Below, piece after piece: positions 8,394 to 16,483 of a stretch of 51,070 bases of DNA. Positions within the stretch are counted from its first letter, which is position 1, and the number at the start of each line of letters is the position of its first letter. This DNA comes from RBG-16-42-24 sp964396785. Its GTDB lineage: Bacteria; Patescibacteriota; Microgenomatia; UBA8517. Made by a program: the position numbers and the translations under genes. The notes below the pieces were generated by a model. The model was not told the origin of the DNA. It worked only from the letters and a program-made list of their open reading frames with translations, and did not search any database. The DNA is taken from assembly GCA_964396785.1 (NCBI GenBank), contig CAYNFU010000003.1:1-51070 (forward strand), given 5' to 3'.

Positions 8394-9587
8394 TCAAACA
8401 TAAGAAGAAACATATTCCAGTAAATTGTCTAGCCTTAAACCAAATCCTCTATCTCCCAAGTCCAATCTTTTGGCAACCGCCATGACTAGGGGAAATTCTG
8501 TCGGATCCTTAGCCTCCAAAAGGGCCTGTTTTACCATTGCCATCATGAGCAGTCCCCCTTTTTCATAACCAACTCTTAAATCCCTATGAAAATTTAAAAT
8601 ATCCTCAACGTAAGAGACTTCACGGTCTGACTTGGGACCTTCTAATCCCCACCTATCACTTCGCCAGCGGTCCCATGGAAGACTCAAAACTCTCTTTGCA
8701 GCAACTCCCATATCTCCAACAACAAATATTCTTCCTGGGTAGGCATCTATAAGCTCAGGAATAGGTGCAATCGTAATGTAATTTTTGTGTTCTAGATTCT
8801 CATTTACTCCTAGACTTAACCCAAAACTTGCATAACCAACGTTTACCTCCATGGGAATTCCCTGTTTTTGGGTTAAATGCGCAAGGACAACCAGGGCCTG
8901 GGCTGTTGCTACTGCAACGTCAATTCTTCTTGCCTCGGGCAAAAATCCTTCTTTTTGCAAAACAAGTCCTACTCCTCCTACAGTATCTCCTGTCGCAGCA
9001 CAATCTTCCTCGTCAATTGTAAGGCTTTGGTCACTTGCAAGACCCAAGGCAACTCTTGTTTTCTCAGACGGTCTCTCCGCTATTGGCCTAAAAACCTCGT
9101 ATAAACTCTTTTGATAAGTAGCAAGATCTTCGGGGCTAAATTCACCTTTGTCTCCTATTTCAGAAATGGCAATTGCCTGCCTATTAGTTGCACCGCCAAA
9201 AATATTCACCTCTACTCGTCCTTCGGGAGATGCTAATGATAAAAGGGGATTGGGGGCAGGAGATAAATCACCCAAAAGAAGTTTCCTTGCTTCGGTGTAA
9301 CCCGTAACCCTCCGTTGCGGTGAAAAATAGTCGAAAAAATCCGCAGGCTCCATATAAGTACCGTTAAGCCCATTTAGGGCCTCCCCCCAGAGAACAAATG
9401 CCTCACCCATCCTATTTTTTTCATCTACTTTAAGTCCAAGACTTACTTTCTTACCAGGCTTTGCAATTCGCAATTCTATCTCTGGAAAGTATGTATCTAG
9501 ACGACTAGTTATTTCTGCTGGGGTAATGCGTCTTCGGGGAATTTCAAACTCGGTCGGAAAACTCGTAGATCCTCCCTCTATTGTCAT
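8394..9587 (-). CDS. Putative phosphoribosyltransferase (UPRT-like), function unknown
   Basis: I do not recognise this 397-residue protein as a named gene. Residues 189-203 contain two hydrophobics followed by EEDCAATGDT, which resembles the PRPP-binding loop of type I phosphoribosyltransferases (compare DPMLATGGS in uracil PRTase). About 85 residues later, FVVGDMGVAAKR (288-299) resembles the uracil-binding VPGLGDAGDR segment of uracil PRTases in spacing and glycines. The N-terminal 170 residues match nothing I know. It has its own promoter just after mltG and lies immediately before the rpoB operon. A PRPP-dependent role in nucleotide salvage, or a regulatory derivative, is an inference. 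Confidence 0.5.
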   Translation of the reverse strand: MTIEGGSTSFPTEFEIPRRRITPAEITSRLDTYFPEIELRIAKPGKKVSLGLKVDEKNRMGEAFVLWGEALNGLNGTYMEPADFFDYFSPQRRVTGYTEARKLLLGDLSPAPNPLLSLASPEGRVEVNIFGGATNRQAIAISEIGDKGEFSPEDLATYQKSLYEVFRPIAERPSEKTRVALGLASDQSLTIDEEDCAATGDTVGGVGLVLQKEGFLPEARRIDVAVATAQALVVLAHLTQKQGIPMEVNVGYASFGLSLGVNENLEHKNYITIAPIPELIDAYPGRIFVVGDMGVAAKRVLSLPWDRWRSDRWGLEGPKSDREVSYVEDILNFHRDLRVGYEKGGLLMMAMVKQALLEAKDPTEFPLVMAVAKRLDLGDRGFGLRLDNLLEYVSSYV

Positions 9588-9608
9588 ATAAATTTCTAAT
9601 TCTGGGGT

Positions 9609-9637
9609 ACTTTAGAAGAAATACTTGGCCTTGTCAA
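9609..9637 (-). promoter_or_regulatory. Promoter of the phosphoribosyltransferase-like gene
   Basis: TTGACA (9637-9632) begins directly after the mltG stop codon, and TAAAGT (9614-9609) follows after exactly 17 bp. The predicted start near 9602 leaves a 15-nt leader. Bases 9619-9637 match 8355-8373 of the rpoB promoter at 18 of 19 positions. Confidence 0.75.
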
Positions 9638-10639
9638 CTATTTTCCTAAATAAATCCTTACATTTTCGTTGTGCTCGGAAAGGGTTTCTGCGTAGTGTAT
9701 CCCTCCCTCGGCATCATGGAGATAATAGAGATACTCGCTTTCCTCTGGATTAGCCGCTGCCATGAGGGATGAGATACCGGGACTCGCAATTGGGGCAGGT
9801 GGAAGACCCCGAAATCTATAGGTATTAAATGCTGAATTTATTGAAAGATCGTTCTTTGTGAGTATCGGCCACCAATTGCATCCCTCCCCGGCTCGGCAAC
9901 TACTGCTTGCCACTGCATATTGGACGGTTGCATCAGCCTGAAGTCCCATATCAATATCTAATCTATTTATGAGTATTCCGGCTACAACCGGGCGCTCGTC
10001 GTCGGTTCTTGTTTCCCTTTCAATAATCGAGGCCAAAATTACAATCCCTTCAAGAGTAAACTCGGACGCTTCCATCTCTTTCTCAAGTTCTTTCATTTTT
10101 AAATCAAAAGTCGATCGCATTCGAGAAACAACAGTTTTGGCAGTTGCCGTTCTTGGAAAAAGGTAGGTATCGGGGAAAAGATAACCCTCAAAGTCTTCGG
10201 ATTCCGAAAGAAATTCTGCCCTAAAAGCCTCGGCCTGGGCTTGACTAATTTCTAAGGCTTTAATGAACCTCTCAATTTGCTCCTCGCGCCTCAAGCCTTC
10301 GGGAATTGTAACCCAAAGCTCAGCCGGAGGTTTTGTGAGGGTATCGACAACAGTAACTAATGAGTAGCTTGGTGAAATTCTAAATTGTCCAGATTGAATA
10401 TTTGCCGCTTTTCCAGAGACTTGGACATATATCTTAAAAGCCAGGGGATCTTTTATTAACCCTTCATCAAATAGCCCTTCACCAATTTGACTTGCGCTTC
10501 TACCCCTCACAACCAGAAAGTCAATTTGCCTGGTGTCCTGAGACACATTCTGGGAGTTTTTATTCCACCAGAATAGTCCAAATAGGGCTAACACCAAAAA
10601 AAGAACAAGCGGGACAAAAGGAATTAGAAGCTTCTTCAT
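9638..10639 (-). CDS. mltG: Endolytic murein transglycosylase MltG (YceG-like)
   Basis: MltG is a membrane-anchored lytic transglycosylase that cleaves nascent peptidoglycan strands and so sets glycan length. One transmembrane helix lies at about 5-25. A LysM-like/VTIPEG module (roughly 40-115) precedes the YceG domain. SIIERET (204-210) contains the catalytic glutamate, probably E207. It is followed by LINRL, LQADATVQYA and the YRFRGLPPAPIASPG segment typical of the family. Length (333) is normal. It follows ruvX and a zinc-ribbon gene; the ruvX-mltG pairing is common in bacteria. The protein indicates that this organism has a peptidoglycan wall. Confidence 0.95.
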   Translation of the reverse strand: MKKLLIPFVPLVLFLVLALFGLFWWNKNSQNVSQDTRQIDFLVVRGRSASQIGEGLFDEGLIKDPLAFKIYVQVSGKAANIQSGQFRISPSYSLVTVVDTLTKPPAELWVTIPEGLRREEQIERFIKALEISQAQAEAFRAEFLSESEDFEGYLFPDTYLFPRTATAKTVVSRMRSTFDLKMKELEKEMEASEFTLEGIVILASIIERETRTDDERPVVAGILINRLDIDMGLQADATVQYAVASSSCRAGEGCNWWPILTKNDLSINSAFNTYRFRGLPPAPIASPGISSLMAAANPEESEYLYYLHDAEGGIHYAETLSEHNENVRIYLGK

Positions 10640-10645
10640 TTAAGC

Positions 10646-10846
10646 TTAAACTTCTTCGAGGAGTGCGCGTCTATATTTTTTTGTTTTGGGGTCGTAAATA
10701 AAAATACGCCCGCAAACACAGGTTAATTTATCTATATCGTCTCTCCTTTTCTCCTTTTTTGCTTCAGTTAAAGGCCTCCCACATCCGACGCACCTGCCTT
10801 GAAAAAGGAGCCAGGCCTGAATTGGTGCAATAACGTTTTTAAGCAT
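10646..10846 (-). CDS. Small zinc-ribbon protein, function unknown
   Basis: This 66-residue protein has CVGCGRP followed 24 residues later by CVCG, four cysteines arranged to bind one zinc ion. It ends with a positively charged segment (DPKTKKYRRALLEEV). Its start overlaps the 3' end of ruvX by 8 bases and its stop lies 6 bases before mltG, so it belongs to the ruvX-mltG unit. The fold suggests nucleic-acid or protein binding, but no function can be assigned. Conserved position and tight packing argue that it is real. Confidence 0.7.
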   Translation of the reverse strand: MLKNVIAPIQAWLLFQGRCVGCGRPLTEAKKEKRRDDIDKLTCVCGRIFIYDPKTKKYRRALLEEV

Positions 10847-11225
10847 TACTATCTAAATAGGATTGTAACATAACTGCTGCTGCGAAAGCATCTTCAAGTT
10901 CCTTCCTCTTTTTTCGGCTAATTCCCGCTTCAATAGCTTTATCTTGAGCTTCCTTGGTCGAAAGGGTTTCGTCCCAGAAAACCACCCCAACTCCTGAGGC
11001 TTCTGACACTTTGTCTCCAAATTCCCGTGCGAGCTTCTCTGATTCACCTTCAGAAATTCCCAAAACTACGCAACCTACCTCCTCCTTTTTAATAATCTCT
11101 CTAAGTGTCTCCATTAATATTCCTTTACTTTTGTATCTAACCACGGAGTAAGGCTCGGCAACTATCCCCACGGCTAAAGCGAGTCCTACTTTTGCCTCTC
11201 CCCAATCGACTCCTAGAATTGTCAT
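10839..11225 (-). CDS. ruvX: YqgF/RuvX-type Holliday junction resolvase or rRNA-processing nuclease
   Basis: This 128-residue RNase H-fold protein belongs to the YqgF family, whose members resolve Holliday junctions or process the 5' end of 16S rRNA. The three acidic active-site positions are visible: D7 in GVDWGEAKVGLA, E86 in WDETLST, and D112 in the C-terminal EDAFAAAVMLQSYLD helix. The usual LGLP turn is altered to LGISEG. The ATG follows the sortase stop by a single base. The gene is upstream of a zinc-ribbon gene and mltG. Confidence 0.9.
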   Translation of the reverse strand: MTILGVDWGEAKVGLALAVGIVAEPYSVVRYKSKGILMETLREIIKKEEVGCVVLGISEGESEKLAREFGDKVSEASGVGVVFWDETLSTKEAQDKAIEAGISRKKRKELEDAFAAAVMLQSYLDSNA

Positions 11226-11226
11226 A

Positions 11227-11895
11227 TTAGTTAACGGGTATTATTTTTGCCCTTACCACCAAGCGTTTTGGCTTAAGAGGGTGCCCGGGTGGGACACAAG
11301 TAATAAGAGAGATATATGAATTTGAAGAATCTTGTGTGAGAACATCGAGTTCGTCGGGTAGCACTTCAAATAAGTCAGTTACTTGATAATCATATCTTAC
11401 TCCGTCGTAACTTACCTCTACCCTGTCTCCTTTTTTGAGCGTGGGGAGTGTAGAAAAAATAGCCAAGTAATCTTTGGGGTTATAAAAAATGGGAAGGATT
11501 GAGTGACCAAAAATAACCGTATTTCCAATTTTACCAGGAAGGGCGGTGCCGGGGTATTGAATTAAGCTTTTAGCTAAATCCTCGCCGCCAATTGCAACGG
11601 TAGCATTTTCTATTCCCAATTTTGGAATTGAGATTGTATAGTAAGAAACCTTCGAGAGGACAAAATCCTCTTTGTTAGCTCCATCGGGAAACCAATTACT
11701 GGCCAGAGTTAAGTCGTACTCGGAGGAAAGATCCGGAAGTCTCTCGGACTCCGGAAGCGGAGAAATAAGTTTGGGATATTTTTCCCTGGCGTTTAATTCA
11801 TAAGAGGCTAATGGGTAGAGAGTATATGAAACAATTGCCATCCCCAAAAATCCCGATAATCCGGCCAAAATCCTAAAGATCGTATTTTTGCCCAT
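11227..11895 (-). CDS. Sortase family transpeptidase
   Basis: The protein (222 residues from the chosen ATG) has an N-terminal membrane helix (about 8-30) and a C-terminal sortase barrel facing outside. The catalytic triad is clear: H131 in FGHS, C200 in LITCVPPG, and R211 in KRLVVRA. Sortases cut an LPxTG-like motif and join the protein to a wall or pilus acceptor. Two proteins elsewhere in the window end in LPDAG plus a membrane helix and are plausible substrates. I chose the ATG at 11895 because the longer frame needs a TTG start inside the upstream gene. There is no Shine-Dalgarno sequence. The class (D/E-like or CPR-specific) cannot be settled by eye. Confidence 0.92.
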   Translation of the reverse strand: MGKNTIFRILAGLSGFLGMAIVSYTLYPLASYELNAREKYPKLISPLPESERLPDLSSEYDLTLASNWFPDGANKEDFVLSKVSYYTISIPKLGIENATVAIGGEDLAKSLIQYPGTALPGKIGNTVIFGHSILPIFYNPKDYLAIFSTLPTLKKGDRVEVSYDGVRYDYQVTDLFEVLPDELDVLTQDSSNSYISLITCVPPGHPLKPKRLVVRAKIIPVN

Positions 11896-11905
11896 GGGAG
11901 TAATT

Positions 11906-14134
11906 TTACTCGGCAGCAATTTCAACTTCAATATTACGGCTCAGGCGCGGGAGTGTCTTGAGTCTCCCAGGCAAGCTTGGGCTAATTTTAATTTCTGCTC
12001 TCGCAAAACCGGTAATACTTGTTAGATAATCCTCGGCCAGTGCCGGGTATTTCCCACTGATTGCTTTGGCAATCTCGTCCGGTTTTACCTCCGGTAAAAG
12101 ATTTGCCCGAAAAAGAACTTCTACCCTTGCCCCTTCGTCGCTACTTTCTAAAAATTCAAAGTCGCTCTCAATCTGCCCTTCTCTTAAAACATAGCCTCCC
12201 GGAACTTTGTCCTTTAGAGTTTCCATGGCAAGGTCGGTGAGTTGTCCTTCAGAAACAGAAAGTCCGGAAACGTCTATGGTTAAATTAAGTTTTAGGGTTT
12301 CGGCCTCATCCCCCACTTTATTCCCGAAAATCTTTTCGGTTACTTCACTCACGGCCGATTCAGCTATAAATGTTTCATTTTCCCCAGTTTTTGCTCCTAA
12401 CTCGTCTTTAGCTTTAGTTAAAAGCTCATCAAGGAGTTCTTCTTCAAGGACCGTCTGGTCTTCTTCTGAGACGGCTGCTATTTGACGGCTTGCTCCCCCT
12501 GTAAAGTCGGACGTTGAAATTGCGTCGACGTCGCTTCTTGGGTAATTTCCCACGTCAAATACTTCGTCTTTGGCTAAGTTATACTCTGCCCCAATGTCAC
12601 CCGCTGAAACTTCGACCGTTGCCTCTCCGGGACTTGAGGGAGAAATTGCGGCAGAAACCGAAACGGCAGCGTCTGTTACAAATTTTAATTCCGAATTAGA
12701 AGATAATATAGTTCCCGCTGGAAGGTTAATGGCCGAAGCCGTTCCGTTTTGAATCTTTACACTCCCTTTTGCCTTTTCTCCGACCGTTTTAGTTCCAGTA
12801 GTCCCTTTTGTTCTTTCTCCAGAGGTCGTAGTTGATAGTACTTTGCCGGGAATTATACCCTCAGAAAAATTTAAGGAGGTTGCGGAGGAATCGACCCTTA
12901 CTTCTGTTCTTTCCTCAAGTTTTTGAGGAGAAACATAAATAGTAACCGTCGCTTTTGGTAAAAACCACCAGGCAACTATCCCCAGAATAAAAATTATTAC
13001 TATTGAGACTGCTCCGAAAATAAGAATTCTTTTTCCCGGAAAGGAAACACTGGGCTTTGGCCAAGAGGGCTTAAAATTTTTAAGAAAAGAGAGTGAAATG
13101 GGTGGAAGTTTTATGCGGGAAAAAACTCCCGTAATTTTGGATTTAGGGGAAGGTGCTTCCATACTTTGGGTAAGGGGTTTTGCGATAACTTCTTTTCTTA
13201 ATTCGGCTGTAGGGGAGGCTTGGGGAGTTAACCCAACCTTGGGGATTGTAGTCACGTCTTTACCCAGAACAAAACCCAGCTCTTCCGGGTTCACATTCTC
13301 CTCGGGGGGGACGACGTTCTCTTCTTCCAACTCCTCCTTTTCGATACCTCCCACCACTTTCGCTATTCCCACTCCCGTAACATTTGCAATCTCGGAAGCT
13401 CCCGCAAGGGAAACTGCAAGTACCTTTCTTTCAGGGGTAATTATCTCGACCTTGGGTGAATGCAAAAACTTTATTTTTTCAAAACTCTCCCAAGAAACAT
13501 TGAGCAGTGCTTGTTTTACTTCCTCGAGTTCTCCCTCTTTTCCGTCATAGAGAATAATTCTTGATGGAAACGCCTCCCGACTGGCAAATCTGGCCAAGCC
13601 CTCTGCAACGTCGTCAACTACCGAGACACTTCTCGCGATTTGTGAAGAGCCCACTAAATTCCCCAGCCTAAAAAGTGCAATCTCGAGTGTTTCTTTCCCC
13701 ACTCCCAAGACGCAAGCATTTAGAGGTACCCCTTCCTGGGCTTTAATAAGGTGCGAAATAGCCTCAGGCAGAACCACAAAACCAACGGGTTTGAGGGATA
13801 AATCAGAGCAAATTTTCTTTATGCGGGTCAGGTATTCGTCCTTTATCTGCCCTTCTGTCACCCATGAAGAATTAACCCCGAATACTGTCTTTTGCGGCTC
13901 TCCCATATCTTCTGGAAGGTTTTGAATAGCCGCGGAAAGGGCCGCGTCAGCCGCATTTAGGAGTTCTCCCTCAACTTCCCAGGCAACGGTTGGGCTAATG
14001 GAGACTACCTCAGCCTTCTCCCCTTCGATATTCCAAACGCCGGCCTGTACCCAACCGGGTTCAATTATTAAAGACCAATAATATTCTTTGTCCTTTTCTT
14101 TATCAGAGCCCGGCAGAAAACTTTTGAGGTCCAT
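11906..14134 (-). CDS. Actin-like domain fused through a membrane helix to a baseplate-J-like extracellular region
   Basis: This 742-residue protein has three parts. Residues 20-262 look like a PilM/FtsA-type actin-like domain (an LIIEPGWVQAGVW strand pair, VLGVGKETLEIALF near 142-155, and a Gly/Ala-rich SLAGASEIANVTG near 242-254). A Pro/Ser-rich linker (265-365) leads to a hydrophobic helix at 369-391. After that comes an extracellular region with the GTTGTKTVGEKAKGSV segment and AGT/GEATVEVSA repeats that databases label baseplate J-like in Patescibacteria. It lies between alaS and the sortase gene, with only 5 and 10 bases between. A role in linking cytoplasm to envelope is inferred from the layout; the real function is unknown. 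Confidence 0.7.
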   Translation of the reverse strand: MDLKSFLPGSDKEKDKEYYWSLIIEPGWVQAGVWNIEGEKAEVVSISPTVAWEVEGELLNAADAALSAAIQNLPEDMGEPQKTVFGVNSSWVTEGQIKDEYLTRIKKICSDLSLKPVGFVVLPEAISHLIKAQEGVPLNACVLGVGKETLEIALFRLGNLVGSSQIARSVSVVDDVAEGLARFASREAFPSRIILYDGKEGELEEVKQALLNVSWESFEKIKFLHSPKVEIITPERKVLAVSLAGASEIANVTGVGIAKVVGGIEKEELEEENVVPPEENVNPEELGFVLGKDVTTIPKVGLTPQASPTAELRKEVIAKPLTQSMEAPSPKSKITGVFSRIKLPPISLSFLKNFKPSWPKPSVSFPGKRILIFGAVSIVIIFILGIVAWWFLPKATVTIYVSPQKLEERTEVRVDSSATSLNFSEGIIPGKVLSTTTSGERTKGTTGTKTVGEKAKGSVKIQNGTASAINLPAGTILSSNSELKFVTDAAVSVSAAISPSSPGEATVEVSAGDIGAEYNLAKDEVFDVGNYPRSDVDAISTSDFTGGASRQIAAVSEEDQTVLEEELLDELLTKAKDELGAKTGENETFIAESAVSEVTEKIFGNKVGDEAETLKLNLTIDVSGLSVSEGQLTDLAMETLKDKVPGGYVLREGQIESDFEFLESSDEGARVEVLFRANLLPEVKPDEIAKAISGKYPALAEDYLTSITGFARAEIKISPSLPGRLKTLPRLSRNIEVEIAAE

Positions 14135-14139
14135 AGATT

Positions 14140-15879
14140 TTATTCGGCCGTCGCATAAATTCTAACGACGCCCGAGCCTAACTTTTCTTGCTTTAATATT
14201 CTAACACTTCCGATCTCGGCCGTGTGGCCAACGTGAGGCCCGCCACAAATCTCTTTAGAAAAGTCCCCAATTGAATAGACTTTTACACTTCCCCCATACC
14301 TTTCGCCAAAAAAGTGTAGTGCGCCATCACTCACGGCTTCGTCCAAAGACTTTTCCTCAAATTCCACTTTCAGATCCTTTTTTATTTGCTCATTGACCAA
14401 ACCCTCAACCTTCTTAATTTCCTCCTCGGTTAATTTCTGTGGGTGAGAAAAATCAAAGCGTAGCCTCTCAGCAGTAATATTCGAACCTTTTTGGCTGACG
14501 TGCTCGCCCAACACCCTCCTCAGTGCAGAATGTAAAAGGTGGGTTGCGGTATGGAGCTTTATAACCTTATCCGAAGTATCGGCCAACCCTCCTTTAAACA
14601 TGCCGCCTGAAAGTTCTCGGGAAAGATCTTGGTGTTTTTTAAGCTTCCCCTCAAAAGAAAGTTTCTCTTTTTGGGTGAGAATCCTTCCTGCGTCAGCCAA
14701 AAGCTCACTAGTAGTCTCAATGGGTATTCCGTACGACTGATAAAGGTCAAAAGGGTCAGTCTCGGGATTAGCATTAATAATCTGCCTACCTCTTTCCAAA
14801 ACTTTTTCAAACTTATCAACTTCCTGACCAATAACTTCCGTTATTTCGGATTTTGTACTTATGACTTTAATCACGTCTTTAGCCACTTCAACTAAAGACG
14901 CCTCTTTTGAAAGTGTTTGAATTTTTTGAGCCGATTTTCTTACTAAACGCCTTAAAACGTACCCATGAAGTTTATTGCTTGGATAGACCCCTTCTGACGC
15001 AATTTCAGTGGCTGCTCTTAAGTGGTCGGCGATCACCCTAAAACTTGTTTCATTCCCGCTGTATTTGACTTTCGTTTTTGCCTCAAGGGTTCTAATAATC
15101 GGCTCATAAAAATCAGTTAAAAAAATGTCGGGCTTATTAATAATAGCCGCGGCAATCCTCTCTAGTCCTCCTCCAAAATCCACATTCTTTTGTGGAAGTT
15201 CAGTGAGTGTCCCATCTTCATTTTTTTGGTATTGAATAAACACGGAATTTCCTATTTCAATAAATCTTCCGCAATCACAATTGGGGTGGCACTTTTCACC
15301 GTATTTCGGGTCGTGCGGGGTTCCAAAGTCATAAAACACTTCAGAATCTGGTCCTCCTATTTCCCCGTGTGGCATTTTATCCGGTGGTCCCGAACGGCTC
15401 CACCAATTTTTGTCGACTCCGTATGCAAAAATTCGCTCCTCGGGAATCCCCAAATCCTTCCACCTATTAAACGATTCCTCATCCTTTGGAACCTCTTTTG
15501 TACCTTCAAAAACTGAGACCCAGAGTTTGTCTTTGGAAAACCCTAACTCTTTAGTAAAAAATTCCAGACACCACTCAAGCTGCTCTTTCTTGAAATAGTC
15601 GCCCAGGCTCCAATTTCCGAGCATTTCGAAATATGTCAGGTGGCGGTTGTCGCCAACCTCATCTATATCTACTGTACGAAAGCTCGGCTGGCTATCGACG
15701 AGTCTTTTGCCTTTGGGGTGGGATTCTCCTTTTAAGTAGGGGACGAGGGGCTGCATTCCGGCTGAGGTAAAAAGTGTTGTGGGGTCGCTCTCTAAAACCA
15801 AGGGGGCAGGATCAATTCTTGCATGCCCCTTACCTTCAAAAAATTTGAGATATTTTTCGCGAATTTCATCCGAGCTCAT
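14140..15879 (-). CDS. alaS: Alanyl-tRNA synthetase lacking the C-terminal C-Ala domain
   Basis: AlaRS charges tRNA-Ala and hydrolyses mischarged Ser/Gly. The catalytic domain begins IREKYLKFFEGKGH and includes FTSAGMQPL and FEMLGNWSLGDYF. The editing domain has the HTATH zinc-binding pair and CGGPHVGHTAEIG near the C-terminus. The protein ends right after the editing domain, at 579 residues against about 870 in most bacteria, so the oligomerisation/C-Ala region is missing. The upstream in-frame extension to 15975 is not plausible. The ATG at 15879 begins the conserved sequence and lies 7 nt after a perfect TATAAT box, consistent with a leaderless mRNA. Confidence 0.95.
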   Translation of the reverse strand: MSSDEIREKYLKFFEGKGHARIDPAPLVLESDPTTLFTSAGMQPLVPYLKGESHPKGKRLVDSQPSFRTVDIDEVGDNRHLTYFEMLGNWSLGDYFKKEQLEWCLEFFTKELGFSKDKLWVSVFEGTKEVPKDEESFNRWKDLGIPEERIFAYGVDKNWWSRSGPPDKMPHGEIGGPDSEVFYDFGTPHDPKYGEKCHPNCDCGRFIEIGNSVFIQYQKNEDGTLTELPQKNVDFGGGLERIAAAIINKPDIFLTDFYEPIIRTLEAKTKVKYSGNETSFRVIADHLRAATEIASEGVYPSNKLHGYVLRRLVRKSAQKIQTLSKEASLVEVAKDVIKVISTKSEITEVIGQEVDKFEKVLERGRQIINANPETDPFDLYQSYGIPIETTSELLADAGRILTQKEKLSFEGKLKKHQDLSRELSGGMFKGGLADTSDKVIKLHTATHLLHSALRRVLGEHVSQKGSNITAERLRFDFSHPQKLTEEEIKKVEGLVNEQIKKDLKVEFEEKSLDEAVSDGALHFFGERYGGSVKVYSIGDFSKEICGGPHVGHTAEIGSVRILKQEKLGSGVVRIYATAE

Positions 15880-15885
15880 GGCTAG

Positions 15886-15891
15886 ATTATA
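15886..15891 (-). promoter_or_regulatory. alaS -10 box, leaderless geometry
   Basis: TATAAT on the minus strand (15891-15886) ends exactly 7 positions before the A of the alaS ATG, so transcription would begin at the start codon itself. No good -35 hexamer is visible at 16-18 bp. No Shine-Dalgarno sequence could exist in such a message. Confidence 0.65.
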
Positions 15892-15923
15892 TCCTTCTAC
15901 AATGGTTAGAATCCAGCCGAGTT

Positions 15924-15950
15924 TTGATTGTCTCAATATTGGGTGATAAT
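15924..15950 (+). promoter_or_regulatory. Possible promoter of the nucleotidyltransferase gene
   Basis: TTGATT (15924-15929) and GATAAT (15945-15950) are separated by a short 15-bp spacer; an overlapping TAATAT at 15948-15953 would give 18 bp. The predicted start is about 35 nt before the ATG at 15992. The region is shared with the divergent alaS promoter. Confidence 0.4.
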
Positions 15951-15991
15951 ATACCCAAACTACGGAAAATAACACACGATTGAGATTTGAG

Positions 15992-16447
15992 ATGTTTAGA
16001 GAAGAGTCGCCAAGGCGGTTTCTCGAACTCTTAACCGATATCTCAAGGATGACTTTAAATGGCGACGGTAATATACAACCACCAGATCATGAGGCGGATA
16101 AGGGAGGTGTTCTTGGTTTGATAGTTGTAGGTTCATGTACTGAATTAAGATCCAAACCAAAAGATCTAGATGTTGTAGCAGTAGTTTCGCGTAGAGTTAA
16201 CCCATCGGTTGAAAGGTATGTTGAAGAACTTTCAATGCGTTTTGATTTAGAGTATTCAAGAATGGTAGGTCAAATTAGACTTGGTGTATTTGATAGAGGC
16301 CGAGGATTCATAACAAGTAACCCCGTCACTGGTCACCAGTTTGTAATAGATGAATTAAAGAGAACTCCGGGTAGAATGATTTTCGCCTTTAACAGAAAGG
16401 GTGCTTTTGAGATTCGCCAGAGTATTGAAGAACTATTGGCGGGGTAA
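15992..16447 (+). CDS. Minimal nucleotidyltransferase-like protein
   Basis: The 151-residue protein contains GSCTELRSKPKDLD (47-60), an exact fit to the GS-x9-DxD pattern of the polymerase-beta-like nucleotidyltransferase superfamily (as in MNT antitoxins and small adenylyltransferases). A third acidic residue would lie in the later strand region (D86 or D101). It is the only plus-strand gene between 0 and 34.8 kb and is divergent from alaS. No HEPN partner is adjacent, so a toxin-antitoxin role is not supported here. The longer frame starts with TTG at 15980; I prefer the ATG. Substrate is unknown. Confidence 0.6.
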   Translation: MFREESPRRFLELLTDISRMTLNGDGNIQPPDHEADKGGVLGLIVVGSCTELRSKPKDLDVVAVVSRRVNPSVERYVEELSMRFDLEYSRMVGQIRLGVFDRGRGFITSNPVTGHQFVIDELKRTPGRMIFAFNRKGAFEIRQSIEELLAG

Positions 16448-16483
16448 ATTATACCTGTCTTGAGTTTCAATCTTCCTAATCTT

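Noticed and set aside
11896..11931. TTG start for the sortase inside the upstream gene
   Set aside because: The ATG at 11895 lies after the upstream stop and gives a normal membrane anchor; the TTG adds only 12 residues with no signal value.
15880..15975. N-terminal extension of alaS to 15975
   Set aside because: The extra 32 residues are not part of the AlaRS family, and a TATAAT box lies inside the extension just before the ATG at 15879.
15992..16447. Type VII (HEPN/MNT) toxin-antitoxin system
   Set aside because: Only the nucleotidyltransferase half is present; neighbours on both sides are alaS and an envelope protein gene, with no HEPN-like R-x4-6-H protein.
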